DNA of 52,464 nucleotides from Phaeodactylum tricornutum CCAP 1055/1 (GCF_000150955.2 NC_011701.1:35504-87967), one strand, 5' to 3'. Shown: positions 40,942-52,464, numbered from the stretch's first letter. Made by a program: numbers and translations. The notes: generated by a model from the letters alone, not told the origin.

Positions 40942-40991
40942 NNNNNNNNNNNNNNNNNNNNNNNNNNNNNNNNNNNNNNNNNNNNNNNNNN
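40942..40991. other. Assembly gap (50 N)
   Basis: Exactly 50 N. Left of it is element B LTR; right of it the second copy of the 967-bp block begins at the same base where the T-arm-like hairpin of the left copy would end. A round number of N indicates a gap of unknown size. Confidence 0.99.
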
Positions 40992-41959
40992 GTCCAGCTG
41001 CGTATCCGTCGCATTGCTGCAGAGGCACTTAAAACTCCGGCAACATTGAAGTGCCCCCTACCATCAATGTAAAGGCAATGGCGTCACTATCCTCTATTGA
41101 GAAAGTCACTCCTGGTACAAGTGCAACTTTCAATCAGAACAGTACAACGATGCAATTGAACAACACAGGAAAACGTGGTGTCAACAATACCTGGTAAACG
41201 CAAGTGGGCATTACTACAAACAACCTGCAATACTCCTAAGCGGACTTAGGAACTGTAGAACTCAGCTTGCTTACAACGCTCCCCACGGGTTAGACAGCGG
41301 ATATGAGGACCTATCTAATCAATGAATTTCTTAATCAATGAGCGGAAGATTATTCTACAACTAGTCTTCAGTTTGAGTGGTCAAGTTCACTGAACAACTG
41401 TTACCATGATCCAGATAATCTTACTCACTCATGAGTCTTCTTCGAAAATATAAACCCACACAGAATCTTGTGGTAAGTAATTGCCCTTGTCCGACTACTC
41501 CTGCCCAACCTCGTTTTTGATCGGTTCCTCATCCAGCATAGAACAAGAGCTGAGATATTCCGCACAATATGCTTGGTTCAATGAAAGACAGGACAATGGC
41601 AGAGAACTTTGGAACCCACAGCAGTCAGCGGCTTCGCAAATCATTTCACAAGCGGTTCTCCCCAGAGCTGATGCAACACCTGCGACAATGCATTTGGTAT
41701 TGATGTCACTCGGTGGTGCAGGTAGCACGGTCTGCGAAGGATAGCTCCGCATGGATGAGGAAGATTCATCGGATCGCTTATTCCCCAATCTTGCAGTCGT
41801 GGTAACTATCAAAACGGCTGCAATGATCATTGGAACCAAAATCTGTTCCCAAATTTGTGGGACTGTGTCCTATCATTCATTTGTATATTTGTTTCCCAAA
41901 TCCTCTTCCATCAGATTCTTGTAGTTGTACAGCAAATATATTGTGTTGTACAATAAGGC
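40992..41959. repeat. 967-bp duplicated block, right copy
   Basis: 968 bp, counterpart of 32721-33687. It runs without a break into the older copia remnant at its right side. In minus-strand sense it would start tgttggcctt just after the remnant's pol end, so it could be that element's 3' LTR. Confidence 0.9.
41495..41839 (-). pseudogene. Second copy of the small cysteine-rich ORF
   Basis: Same protein as 33224-33604 from the MIIAAVLIV segment onward. One extra base near 41849 (cccaaattt versus cccgattt) removes the ATG start from the frame. Amino-acid changes are few (for example Phe to Ser and Ile to Met). If the left copy is a gene, this one has lost its start. Confidence 0.3.
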
Positions 41960-42031
41960 CAACACAAATCCAACGGTACCATTGATATCCTTACCATGAT
42001 CCTCAATCACACAGTCATTGGTATCTGTTGC

Positions 42032-44653
42032 CTATTTCACAGACATGTCGCAATGGTGTATGCTGTAATACTCCCCAGTGGCCTGTCTTGTTGTGCTTGA
42101 AAACTTGACCTCACATTTTGAAGTATCTCCTTGCCAGAAAAGGAGAGATTTAAGAACAGGCCGTGCTTGCTGAAATCCCCAATACTTGCTAAGAAAGTCT
42201 GCAACATTATCTTCTTCAAGGATCTTATCAAACTTGACAACGCCAGCTGCAATTGCTTCTTGAACCCTATGATAAGATAGTGTGTTGTGTCTCTTCTTGA
42301 GTGGGGACTGAGGTTCCGTCAAAGTAGTAATCACAGACTGGTTATCACCAAATATCTCTTGATAGGAACTCCAAGGTAACGCATTGTAGTTTGTATATCC
42401 ATGATTTGCTCAACAGCAATACGTGCTGCCACAAACTCAGATCCATAAGTGGCAGTCTCAACTGTGGCCTGTCGCTTAGAATAGCATTTGAAAGGAGTTT
42501 GATTGATAAGGTGTAACATTACAAATGTCCTGTCATCATGTCATGGTAGAGATTAGCATCAACATAACTGGTAAGTATAACATGCTTTCCCAATGATGCA
42601 GGTGTATAGTTAGGTAGAAGCTCCTTGATGTTACCATATACAGATGATGCCCAACTATGCGCCTCTCTAGGTAACTAGGAATGATCCGGTTCACCTGTAT
42701 GGACTCATATAGACCCATGTTTCATCTTCTTACCATACCTGTAGATCCTTTTGGGTCAATTGAGGTGCCCGTCATAGGGCGCCACGCGGAATTGTGACAT
42801 GCTTATGACAGTAGTAGCTATATCAAAGCAACCAAGAGTGATAAGCCACTGTAGACTACCAATGAGCAATTGGTACTGCTTGATCCCTTGGTCATTGAGT
42901 TCTGGAGTAGAGTCTAACTCCGGGTGGTCCCCCTTTTCCAATGGCAATACTAACATCTTGGGTTGTTCACCATACATCCGCTTGTAATGTTCCATTAAGC
43001 ATGCAATGTACTTCTTAGGGTGGTAATACAAAGTGCCATCCTTATTGTGTTCAAAGGTACATCCCAAGTGATAGTCTAGAAGTCCAACACCCTTGAGTTT
43101 ATACTTGTGCATTTCCTTGAGTTGCAGAATGATTTTCTCGGGGTCATGAGCTGCCACGGCAATGTTGTCAATGTACATGGCACTATACTCATATACATCG
43201 GAGTTCTCTCTCATCCAAACATTGGAGTCAGCCTTGCTTGCCGTGAAACCGAGGTCACAAAGTGTATCCGCAAAACGCTGATGCCAACAAAGACTGCTGC
43301 TTCTGAGTTTGTATAGCGCCTTGTTGATAATGAGGCTTAGTCCTTCAATGTTGGCAAATTCAGGACCAGCAACAATAAAAACCTTTTCCTTGGTCTGAGC
43401 TTTGAGATATGCGTTTCCTATGTCAGCTCCCCACAATTTCAGATTGTTAAGTTCAGGTAGGAAGATGACAATTCAATGGCTTCTGAGTGAGACAACCCCT
43501 GAATAGACGCTTTTGTTGGGTACCGGAGTGAGGTGTCCACCTGCAACCATTCTGGCCTTGTGTCTCCCATCATGGTTTACATCATACACGGTATGGATAC
43601 GGATCTTCTTGTATCCCTCAGGTGCATTGTCTACATGTTGACCGCAAATGATGGCCTTTCCCTTGTCAATGAATGTGTTGTACTTGTGCAGTTATGACAA
43701 GCTGAGATAGGGATTGATCAGATCCCTTGGCTGCAGCTTGTTGAATAGATCAACAAAGGGTTGAGATCACAATCAAAAAGTTAATTTCTAGTAATCTGTA
43801 ATCTGAGAACCTCACAGGAGGCCCTCATTATCCTAAAGTCATATCATTCACTTCATGCATCATCATAGTTGACACCACATCATCACAAGTGACATCACCA
43901 CAAGTAGTGACATCATCACAAATAGTCTGTCCATCTGTCAACACCACCCATGACAAATGTTCTGCCCATCTGTCAACAATCACTCAGTCACATCCAAGAC
44001 TCAAAATGGATAAAAACCTGACAGTTACGTCCGTTCCATCTCTTGGCATCCTGCCACTTACTGTTTCCATTTGCTTTGTCAATGCCTACAGCATCTTTGT
44101 GATCACAAGAAAACTGGTACTGAACTTCAATACAGGGGAGCGTCAACTAGTGTGGAGTTGAGCTTGATGCGCAAGCCATTGGAACTTGTCACTTCTAACT
44201 GCAAGGTGCTTGAATTGTTTCCATCCTGGTGTATCTAGGAGGCCATGGTGTTTAGCAGAGGCAGCACAAGTAACAGGGTCATTGGCCTGTATAACGCCTA
44301 GATGTTCATACATGGACTCCCCAGTTTCCCAATTGACTAGCATGTTGAATCTTGATCCCTAACAGTTCTTGTCTGTAGGAGAGAGGGGTCCTTTGTGTGC
44401 CACAGTTATCCTTAGCACCATTGCCGATCTGTATTGTGCAATTCCTTATCTAGATTTGTCTCGAGTTTATCTAGAATTTCGTTGTACGCTAGAATTTCGT
44501 CGTGTTCACCATCATTAATTTCCACAAGAAAATTCACATCAGAAGTTTTGTCTGGATCAATTACTTTTCGGGTGATACGAGGTCAAAAACGTTCTCCGTC
44601 AGTTTGTGTGTCTGTAAGAAACGTTTGTCCAATGAGATCATCTGGGCTGAAAT
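42032..44653 (-). pseudogene. Decayed copia pol: connection domain, RT, RNase H (older element, 3' part)
   Basis: Minus-strand fragments in several frames. From 44650 to 44140: SPDDLIGQTFL, LVNWETGESMYE and GIDKANGNSKWQDA, the segment between integrase and RT. From ~43700 to 42756: NTFIDKGK, HKARMVAGGHLT, then a 226-codon RT stretch with GADIGNAYLKAQ, a damaged active site YIDN, and YHLGCTFEHN. From 42530 to 42032: RNase H with CYSKRQATVETATYGSEF and ADFLSKYWG. Several stops and frameshifts. Between ~43740 and ~43990 non-coding sequence with catcatcacaa repeats interrupts the gene. It is one older element with 51286-52464, split by element C. Confidence 0.88.
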
Positions 44654-44801
44654 AGAAAAACCCTACGGCAAGCATATCGGGGTTCATTATCCCTTTATCT
44701 TGGGTTTATGCTTATAAGTCTTTGTTTTACGTCTTTTTATCGTATCTACAATCCTTTGGTCCCACAGACACGTTTTAGCCCGTTACCGTTGCAGTTTTCT
44801 A
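44654..44801 (+). repeat. Element C 5' LTR
   Basis: 148 bp, begins agaaaaaccctacggc and ends cagttttcta; the ends match the terminal pattern of the element A LTR although the middles differ. Confidence 0.92.
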
Positions 44802-44815
44802 GTTTATCAGACCCA
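44802..44815 (+). other. Element C primer-binding site
   Basis: gtttatcagaccca directly after the 5' LTR, identical to the sites in A and B. Confidence 0.85.
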
Positions 44816-45522
44816 TCGTTCTACGCTGAGGTAACGGGATCAAAGGTAGGGTGATTTGTTGTGTTTTGAGTGTTTGAGTGATCGCCAAGTCCGATAGTGC
44901 CTGGGGAGGTAAAGCTAAAATACCTGGCTCTTCATGTTGTTGTTGAGTCGCCGATGCCTGCAGAGGCCTGGAATATACTGCCAGTTTCTCGTAATGGTCC
45001 ATGTGGTAGACATGTCGATCGGTAACTGGGTTTCGTATCCGTCTAACGGTCTGAAACGAGGCAAAATCTCCATGGTGGGACGCTTCCATGGATCTCTTCA
45101 TCTACCAAAGAAGGTGTATTGCACAAGAATTTATTGTTTGCTAAAAGCTCGGATCCAAGCTTTATCCAGGGGTGGATAATAAGTAGTTTGTTTGCATGGA
45201 ACATTTACTTATACAGCAACAATTATCGGACTTGTACCAAACGGTAATCGTGGATCCTCCACTCTGATAGATATCAGCCAAATATCTCGTATTATGAGTT
45301 GCGACATGAAAATGGTATTCGTCGCGTTTTATTGAAATGGTTCTCAAACGGTATTCAATATCGATATCACTTATATGGTATTTATGTGGTGTTCACATGT
45401 GACGTTGTCAGTGGTCAATAATTCTCATGTTCACGTGGTGCAGAAAGAACATTGAATGTTGTCGAACCAGCTTACGAAATTTTTATGAAATTTAAGACAG
45501 GCGAAGAAGACGAGAGTTGACC
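44816..45522 (+). other. Element C leader
   Basis: 707 bp between primer site and gag ATG with no supportable gene; patches of similarity with the element A leader. Confidence 0.6.
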
Positions 45523-46704
45523 ATGGCGGCTGCTTTAGCTCAAGTTCGAAATGCTTTACAAGCGATCGGCATTGTTGATGTTGAACAACGCGATGCTATC
45601 ACGGATTCGATTACGTCTATGGATGTTTTCGAGATCGCAACGGATGATTTCATCAAGGACATATGTAAGAACATCCGTCGTCCAGGGGGTACACTTCCGA
45701 ATCCTAACGCAGAACAACCTGGAGCCCCGGCAATGATTCCTCGCAATGGTGTAGCAATTTCACCTACTGCGGAGGAGCGTCTTGTGTTGTTGGCATACTA
45801 TGTTCGTCACCTCAAGCGCACTTCTCGGCCTTATCCGGCTCAGTTCAATGCGGCGCGTATTTTCTCAATGATCGAGATCAAGAAGCGTGAGAAGGAAGAC
45901 AAAGAGTTAGCGAAAGACCTTGTTGCTCCTGGACAAATTGAAGACCTGAAGAAGATCCGTGATGCCTTTGAAAATATTGCGGAATATTTGCTTCAAATTC
46001 GAGGAACAACGGGAGTTCCATTGGCTTATGTCATTCGTGAAGATGAAGAAGTTCCTGAAGGCCCGGATAACAACTATCAAGATGCATTTGAAGAAATGAT
46101 AGCGCGATGTCCGCATGAAGAAGAGTCCTATGCAGCAGATAATGCTCAAGTGTGGTCTATTATTCGCGTTTGTACCCATGGTGGTCCTACTTGGAGCTGG
46201 GTGTCGGCTTATGCTCGAGCTCGTAATGGTCGTGCGGCTTGGTTTGCACTTTGCTCGCATTATTTGGGACCGACTAATCAGTCAAAGATTATGACACGTG
46301 CTGAAGGTGATCTTGAGTCAAAGTTCTACAACAGAGAGCGTCGTAACTTTACTTTCGAACGTTTTGCTGAGATCCATCAGCAAGCTCATACAGATCTAGA
46401 AGAGTTTGGAGAGCCATTGACAGAGGCTGCAAAAGTTCGGAAATTTTTGAAACGGATTCAGGCATCGTTTCTAAATTCTGCAATTGCCACTGTTTGTGCT
46501 AACCCATCTTTGAAAAATGATTTTGAAGCCACAGTGAATTTCCTCAGTGAGTTTATTGAGGAACAGAATCAAGCTCAACTTCGGAATATTTCGTCAGGTC
46601 GATCTGGTCGCGGTTGAGGACAAGGTAGAGGATCAGGTTGTGGTAATAGAGGTCGCGGTGGACGCGGTGATAGAGGTGTTTTCAACAAAGGTTCTACCAA
46701 GGGC
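45523..46704 (+). pseudogene. Element C gag
   Basis: Starts at ATG 45523 (MAAALAQVRNALQAIG) and is open to TGA 46615-46617. The same frame then continues with RGG-like sequence (NRGRGGRGDRG) into the protease region. The stop lies within the Arg/Gly tail, where the repeat pattern predicts Arg; a CGA to TGA change fits. Conserved segments match element A gag (HYLGPTNQSKIM, FERFAEIHQQAHTD). Confidence 0.92.
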
Positions 46705-49700
46705 ATGGTGGATAAGTATTATACCTTTGATGAATACAAGAGTATGAATGCTGAACAGAAGCGTCACTTGCATACATTACGTCAAGAAGCTGGTGGTAAA
46801 CGCAATGCTTCTACTGTTGATTCTCAAGAAAGGGAGGATGACAAGAAATCGAAAACGAGTCGTGATGATACGAGCTCGCTTACTTTGAAGTCGTCGGCAG
46901 GTCGCAATATGTCGCAGAGAAGTTCGAATATGTCAGTGGTATCAACACGTTCTATCTCTATACAGTCACTGGAGAGTGCATTTATATCACACGCGGAGTT
47001 AGATTCTCACGCGGATACTTGTTGCGTTGGAAAGAACGCTTATATATTTCACGAAACCTCTCGAACGGTTGATGTTTCTGCATTTTTATCTACATTGGGA
47101 CAAGCCCGGTCTGTACCAATTGTCTCTGCTGCTCTTGCATATGATCATCCTTACACATATGAGACTTTTATTTTAATTATTCATCAGGCCTTGCACTTTC
47201 CTACCATGGAACATAATTTGTTAAATCCAAATCAGCTCCAATTAAACGATGTGCAGGTCTATGATTGTCCAAGATTTTTACTTGAAAATCCCACGGATTT
47301 GTCACATTCGATTTATTTCCCCAACGAGGATCTTAAATTGCATCTGCAATTAGATGGTGTGATTTCGTATTTGCCAGTGCGAAAGCCGTCTCCGGAGGAG
47401 TTTCGAAATTTTCACAAATTGACTCTTACGTATGACAATCCCATTTGGGATCCATATTCGACGGATTTTACTCGTCAGGAGGAGAAGTATACCGATAGCA
47501 AAGGTATTTTGGTAACGAGTCAATCCGGTCATGCAAACATTCAAATGATTTTGTCACACGAAAGTACAGTATCAGTTGTGTTGTCTAGTATTTCAGTGTC
47601 ACTCAATGAACAGCATTTTGTCGAAGCACTTGAGAAGACATGTCTGGTGAGTGTTGCTCAGTCGTCGAATTACAGGTACAGGGTTACTCCGGAAGAGTTA
47701 GCCAGACGTTGGAATATCGGTTTATCTGCAGCGAAACGAACTTTATTGGCTACGACTCAGAGAGGAGTCAAGGATATTGCCAGTCGGACTCTAACACAGA
47801 GAGTCAAGCCAACTACCAGTCAGCTCAGATACCTACATCTCCGTGCAAGTGTGTATACGGATACAATGTTTTCTTGTGTAATGTCTTTGAGCGGAAACAC
47901 CTGTGCTCAGATTTACGTCAATGATCTCGATTGGACATGTGCTTATGCTATGAAGTCAAAAGGTAATGCCCATGAGACATTGGATTTGTTGTTTCACCGA
48001 GAAGGTGTTCCAGCCGAAATTATTTCGGATGGCGCGAAAGAATTGGTGCAGGGTGAATTCAGACGGAAGGTTCGTGCGGCAGGATCTCATGCTAGACAGA
48101 TTGAACCTTACTCACCGTGGTTAAATTGAGCCGAGACTGCAATCAGAGCATTGAAACGCATGACTAACATGGCTATGAAAAAGTCATCTGCACCGTTATA
48201 TTTATGGGATTTTTGCCTGGAGTTGCAAAGTATGATTCGATCGTCAATTGCCCATAACATTTATGCACTGAACAACAATGTACCGAACACGGCAGTGTCA
48301 GGTGATACAACGGATATCAGTCACTTATGTGAATTCGCTTGGTATGATTGGATATGGTATTTGGACCCAGTCGACTTTCCGGTAGACAAACGGAATCTAG
48401 GTCGCTGGCTTGGTCCTGCGCATGACATTGGTGATATTATGTGTGCGCGTATACTTGTTCGAAGTGGTCAAGTGGTATCTCGAACTTCTTACTCGCCACT
48501 TTCTACAGCTGATCTTAATTCCAGGGAGGTGCAATTAGACAAATCCTCATTTGATGCAACTTTGAGTTATAATAACTGTGATGATGCCATTGCCCCTGTG
48601 TTTCCTGAAGAGGTTAATGTATTTTGCACTTATTCAGATGATTTGACAGGGGACGAGCCGTCAATGCCACAAGCAGACGAGTTAGATCACAAAGCTTTTG
48701 ATGAATACCTTGATGCTCAAGTTGTGTTACCATGCAAGGACATTGCTACCACTGGAACAGTCATTGCGCGTAAAAAGGATCGCAATGGTAACTTGGTAGG
48801 GAAATCACATCCCAATCCTGTTTTGGATACAAGAGTTATGGAAGTCCAGTTCCCAGACGGTAATGTGCAGGAATTTGCTGCTAACGTTATTGCGGAACAC
48901 TTATATTCGCAGGTGGATGATGAAGGGCGCCGGTTTCGAATAGTAGATGAGATCATTGATCACAAGATGGATGGATCGGCAGTCGCACCTGATGATATGT
49001 ACTATACAGACAAGCATGGTGTGAAACGCATAAGACGAACCACTAAAGGCTGGGTGTTGTTATTGCAATGGAAGGACGGATCTACAACTTGGTTTCCTCT
49101 TAAAGATCTGAAGGAATCGAATCCAATTGAAGTCGCCGAATATGCCGTTGCTAACAAACTGCTTCATGAGCCAGCTTTTGCTTGGTGGGCACCAGACGTA
49201 TTGCAGAAACGTGATTGTATTATTTCCGCGGTAAAGACGAGATACCTTAAACGGACTCACAAGTTTGGTATTTGTATGCCAAAATCGGTCAAGCAAGCTC
49301 TCGAGATTGACCAAGATACTAACACTTCATTGTGGTCGGATGCGATCAAGAAAGAAATGACAAATGTTATGCCAGCATTTAAAATTCTCGATCAGAATGC
49401 TCCTAAACCAGTTGCTCATACATGGATACCATGTCACATGATATTTGATATCAAAATGGATTTTACTCGCAAAGCCAGATTCGTCGCCGGGGGACATGTT
49501 ACAGATCCGCCGAGTTCGATTACATATGCCAGTGTTGTTTCGCGCGATAGTGTTCGAATTGCTTTACTCATCGCATCTTTGAATTCATTGAATATACTTG
49601 GTGCCGATGCGCAGAATGCATATTTGAATGCTCCAGTTCGCGAAAAGGTATATACAACATGTGGTCCAGAGTTCGGAAAGTCAATGGAAGGTCGTTATGC

Positions 49701-50957
49701 ACTTATTGTTTGTGCGTTATATGGTTTGAAGTCGAGTGGGGCAGCATGGCGTGCTCACTTAGCTGCGACAATGGAGGAGTTGCATTTTATCTCTTGTCTT
49801 GCAGATCCAGATGTTTGGCTTAGACCAGCTCAGAAACACGATGGTACGAATTACTATGAGTATGTGCTTATTTATACCGATGATTTCCTATGTATCAGTA
49901 CAGATCCGAAGAAGATCTTGGATTCGATCGGTATGCATTTTAAACTCAAGCCTGAATCAATTAAGACGCCCGAGGTATATTTGGGAGCAAATCTTGGACG
50001 TTTTACGCTACCCGATAATCCATCGAAACAGCGATGGTTGATGAGTTCCACGAATTATGTGAAACAAGCAGTTGCAAATGTTGAAAAGGATTTGGATGAA
50101 GTTGGAAAACGTTTATCTACAAAGATTACGTCACCTATGTCATCAAATTATCGACCGAAGCTCGATGTTTCCCCTGTGTTGGATGCGGAACATGCTAACT
50201 ATTTCCAGTCACAGATAGGAGTGTTGAGATGGGCAGTTGAAATTGGTCGCATTGATATAATGTGTGAGGTGTCTATGCTCTCATCTTTTCTCGCGATGCC
50301 GCGTGAAGGACATCTAGCTGCAGTTTTTCATATTTTCGGATATTTGAAGTCACATCACAAGTCTCGATTGGTATTTGATGATTCTTATCCGGTGATTGAC
50401 AACAGCTTTAATGATGATGCGGATTGGACAGATTTTTACGGTGATGTTAAAGAGCCTATCCCACCGAATGCTCCAGAACCACGTGGTAAGGTGGTGGAAA
50501 TTATAGCTTTTGTTGACACTGACCATGCGGGAGACCGTGTTACTCGTCGTTCTCGAACAGGTGTTTTGATTTATATCAATCGTTCTCCGATTATGTGGTT
50601 CTCGAAGCGTCAGAATTCAGTTGAAACGTCTACTTTCGGTAGTGAGTTTGTTGCATTAAAGATTGCTACTGAGATGATACAAGGTCTACAATACAAGTTA
50701 CGTATGATGGGTATTCCTATTGATGGTCCGGCTAAAGTTCTTTGTGACAATATGTCGGTTGTATACAATACTACGGCACCAGAATCAGTGTTGAAGAAGA
50801 AAGTAACGCGATAGCGTATCATTTCGTACGAGAGAATGTTGCCATGAAAGTGATTAAGATTGCATATGAACCATCAGAATCAAATCTAGCGGATATACTT
50901 ACAAAGGTTCAAACAGGTCCAGTGAGACAAGCTATCATACGAAGTATTTTATGGTGA
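46705..50957 (+). pseudogene. Element C pol: protease, integrase, RT, RNase H
   Basis: Same frame as gag. Protease motif DSHADTCCVG; integrase YTDTMFS, ISDGAKEL and then a TGA (48127-48129) where element A has Arg in WLNRAET, again fitting CGA to TGA. Reading resumes to 50814 with WKDGSTTWFPL (chromodomain-like), the RT site IYTDDFLCIS, and RNase H FVDTDHAGDRV. One A is missing near 50803 (after LKKK), shifting the last ~50 codons; in the shifted frame the terminal NLADILTK region is readable to TGA 50955-50957. The copy is dead by three independent lesions. Confidence 0.93.
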
Positions 50958-51145
50958 TTCAAGTCACAAGAAGGGTTTGCCGACTTTCCCGTTCTCAACA
51001 GGTTCAATGTTGGGACAAATTGCATTTGCATTATATTTGTCATTGCATGCAGTGTCGAAGTTTTATTTTTTATGTTGGTTCCCTATTTTTCCCATTGTGG
51101 TTTTGAGGGGACACATTTCGCCAAGGTTATGTTCATGGTCTCAAT

Positions 51146-51156
51146 GTGAGGGGACT
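51146..51156 (+). other. Element C polypurine tract
   Basis: gtgaggggact directly before the 3' LTR, identical to element A. A second gaggggac lies at 51115-51122. Confidence 0.75.
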
Positions 51157-51285
51157 AGAAAAACCCTACGGCAAGCATATCGGGGTTCATTATCCCTTTA
51201 TCTTGGGTTTATGCTTATAAGTCTTTGTTTTACGTCTTTTTATCGTATCTACAATCCTTTGGTCCCACAGACACGTTTTAGCCCG
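51157..51285 (+). repeat. Element C 3' LTR, truncated
   Basis: 129 of 148 bp; identity with the 5' LTR stops after tttagcccg. The following sequence belongs to the older copia element. Confidence 0.93.
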
Positions 51286-52464
51286 GTTCTATGCAACTTG
51301 ATAAAGTTGATCGGCTTAGAAAAACTCTCCCCATCCTGTGTCGCGTTTCAGCATGAACCAATGCGGAAACACAAAGTAACCATGTAGAATCAGGCGTGCC
51401 AGACTTGCTTAGGACATTGTTTGTATTGGCTTCAATGGTAGCAATGCAACGTTTAGCAAAGTTCTGATGCTGGTGATTTGGTTCACTCTGCCATTGGTCA
51501 ATGTGGTAGGCACAAGCGATATTGAGGACCTTCTTACTGATTTTGGCTTGGGCACGGTCACTGATAAGTTTATCCATAGTACCTTGGTAACACACATGGT
51601 CTTCCAGGGTATTGACAATTCCTTGTCAGTTTTTATGGGGTAAACAATGGTAACAAGAGAACATTGGCCCACAAAACGCTCTGCGCATTTCGCCCCGTTA
51701 TAAATGGCAGGGGTATTGGACCAAATGGTATCCGTGGTAACGGCCTCATTGCGGTGATGTACATTTGAAGCCGCGAAACCAGACTTGAAATGTTTACATA
51801 AAGGTGCATTATAGAACTCACGCACATGCTGAGTGGTTGCCAAAATAGTCTTGCAAACGGTATCACTGGAGACCCAAGCCAAACACGGACAAATGGCCTC
51901 GTAATTGAGTTCATTATGTTGGACATTGTGTTTGTTGCAAGTGAGGATACAATCAAGAGCACAGTCAAGGGCATCATGACAATGTAGGTCACAAGTAGCA
52001 ATGTGCCAGTGAAGGTATTGTCCCATATTGTCGAAATGTGGGTCAATATGGGCCGCATCAGGTAGGTCATGAATTGCACTATGCCATTCCCCATTGATGT
52101 TGACTTTGTTATCAAGTACAGATGGATCCCAGTTGACATCCAAGGTAAGGACAACATGGGGAAGGGAGTTGAACTCATGATTGGTGGGGGTACGCATACC
52201 CATATAGGGGAGTCCTTGGAGTATATTAAATGGGATGATGTAATCATCTAAGGTAACAATGCATTGGTTGCCGCCTACGGTACGGGAACAATCCTGCACG
52301 CGGTTGTGGCAGTGCTCAAGCTGGGCACTGGAGTGAATGGTTTTATCTCTCCCCAGATATGCGTACTGATTCATGATGACTATAATGGGCCCACATTGTG
52401 ACTCGACAATGCCAGCGGCAGTGACAATATCCAGATTTGATAAGGTAGGGGGGTTTCTCACGGA
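51286..52464 (-). pseudogene. Decayed copia gag-pol: protease and integrase region (older element, 5' part)
   Basis: Minus-strand coding that runs off the right edge. One frame (52461 to ~51600) has DDYIIPFNILQGLPYM and RTPTNHEF, the protease-to-integrase linker of diatom copia elements, with ILATTQHVREF further on. A frameshift near 51590 leads to LISDRAQAKISKKVL, WQSEPNHQHQNFAKR and WLLCVSALVHAE, the integrase core. The integrase C-terminal part is missing at the element C boundary. Same strand and lineage type as 42032-44653; I read both as one element. Confidence 0.85.

Larger units (their letters stand above)
33688..40991 (-). mobile_element. Ty1/copia LTR retrotransposon (element B), 5' LTR cut by an assembly gap
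   Basis: Minus-strand element with gag (40369-38195) and pol (38194-34562) in one frame. Its primer-binding site at 40441-40454 is identical to that of elements A and C. The LTR sequence starts (plus-strand view) with taacgRattcttctatactc at 33688 and again at 40455. The left LTR appears to run to about 34516; the right one is interrupted after 40941 by 50 N. Both LTR parts that can be compared are nearly identical apart from a short tandem-repeat length difference. The target duplication cannot be tested because of the gap. It belongs to a different copia lineage from A and C (YVDD RT, DTGAD protease). Confidence 0.9.
44654..51285 (+). mobile_element. Ty1/copia LTR retrotransposon (element C, CoDi-like), 3' LTR truncated
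   Basis: Plus-strand element of the same lineage as element A. The 5' LTR is 44654-44801 (148 bp) and the 3' LTR 51157-51285 (129 bp). The shared 129 bp are identical by eye. The last 19 bp of the 3' LTR and the target duplication on that side are missing. Primer site and purine tract match element A. Gag-pol is one frame broken by two TGA codons and a 1-bp deletion near the end. Its left edge cuts the older copia pol right at the SPDDLIG segment, and its right edge abuts the integrase part of the same kind of element, so it is nested. Confidence 0.95.

Noticed and set aside
32721-41959. The 967-bp blocks as part of element B's LTRs
   Set aside because: Order is block then LTR on the left but LTR, gap, block on the right, so the block cannot belong to both LTRs in the same orientation.

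Overview
The window looks like nuclear DNA of a diatom, most probably Phaeodactylum tricornutum or a close pennate relative. The evidence is: short GT-AG introns (75-346 bp), compact host genes with a few hundred bp between them, Ty1/copia elements of the kind common in diatoms (CoDi-like), and a mix of algal metabolic and eukaryotic housekeeping genes. The species name is an inference.

Region 1 (1-13.5 kb) is ordinary gene space. It holds the 3' end of an unknown gene; a membrane-anchored protein with an apparent glycosyltransferase-like N-terminal part and an alginate-lyase-like C-terminal part; an ArfGAP; cytosolic HSP90; an A/B-type cyclin; and the nuclear gene for the NDUFS7/PSST subunit of mitochondrial complex I. 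I rebuilt the spliced models of ArfGAP, HSP90, cyclin and NDUFS7 from splice sites and family conservation.

Region 2 (13.5-25.3 kb) is two transposons placed head to tail in what was one intergenic space. The first is a 6.6-kb copia element (162-bp LTRs, 5-bp target duplication, frameshifted gag-pol). The second is a 5.2-kb Mutator-like element with 189-bp terminal inverted repeats that look perfect, a 9-bp target duplication, an intact 1,076-aa transposase, and an extra GC-richer segment of unknown origin. Only 4 bp separate the two target duplications.

Region 3 (25.3-31.8 kb) is host sequence again. It holds a pheophytinase-like alpha/beta hydrolase and, convergent to it, a four-exon gene for a 1,498-aa protein. 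That protein joins a large secreted, possibly TULIP/BPI-like lipid-binding N-terminal part to a PqiA/LetA-like multi-pass membrane module. I consider it the most interesting gene in the window: a possible one-polypeptide lipid-transfer machine.

Region 4 (31.8-52.5 kb) is almost entirely retrotransposon. Element B (minus strand) has gag and pol in one frame, broken by a single TAA. It is flanked on both sides by nearly identical ~967-bp blocks and ends in a 50-N gap, which suggests either allele mixing or a tandem duplication. Element C (plus strand, copia, same lineage as the first element) has inserted into an older decayed copia element (42.0-44.65 and 51.29-52.46 kb, minus strand). A later deletion seems to have removed the end of C's 3' LTR together with part of the older element.

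The copia elements all have gag-pol on one strand. Three of them share an identical 14-bp primer-binding site. Their ORFs are broken by nonsense or frameshift changes although their LTR pairs are nearly identical, so they are recent but mutated copies.
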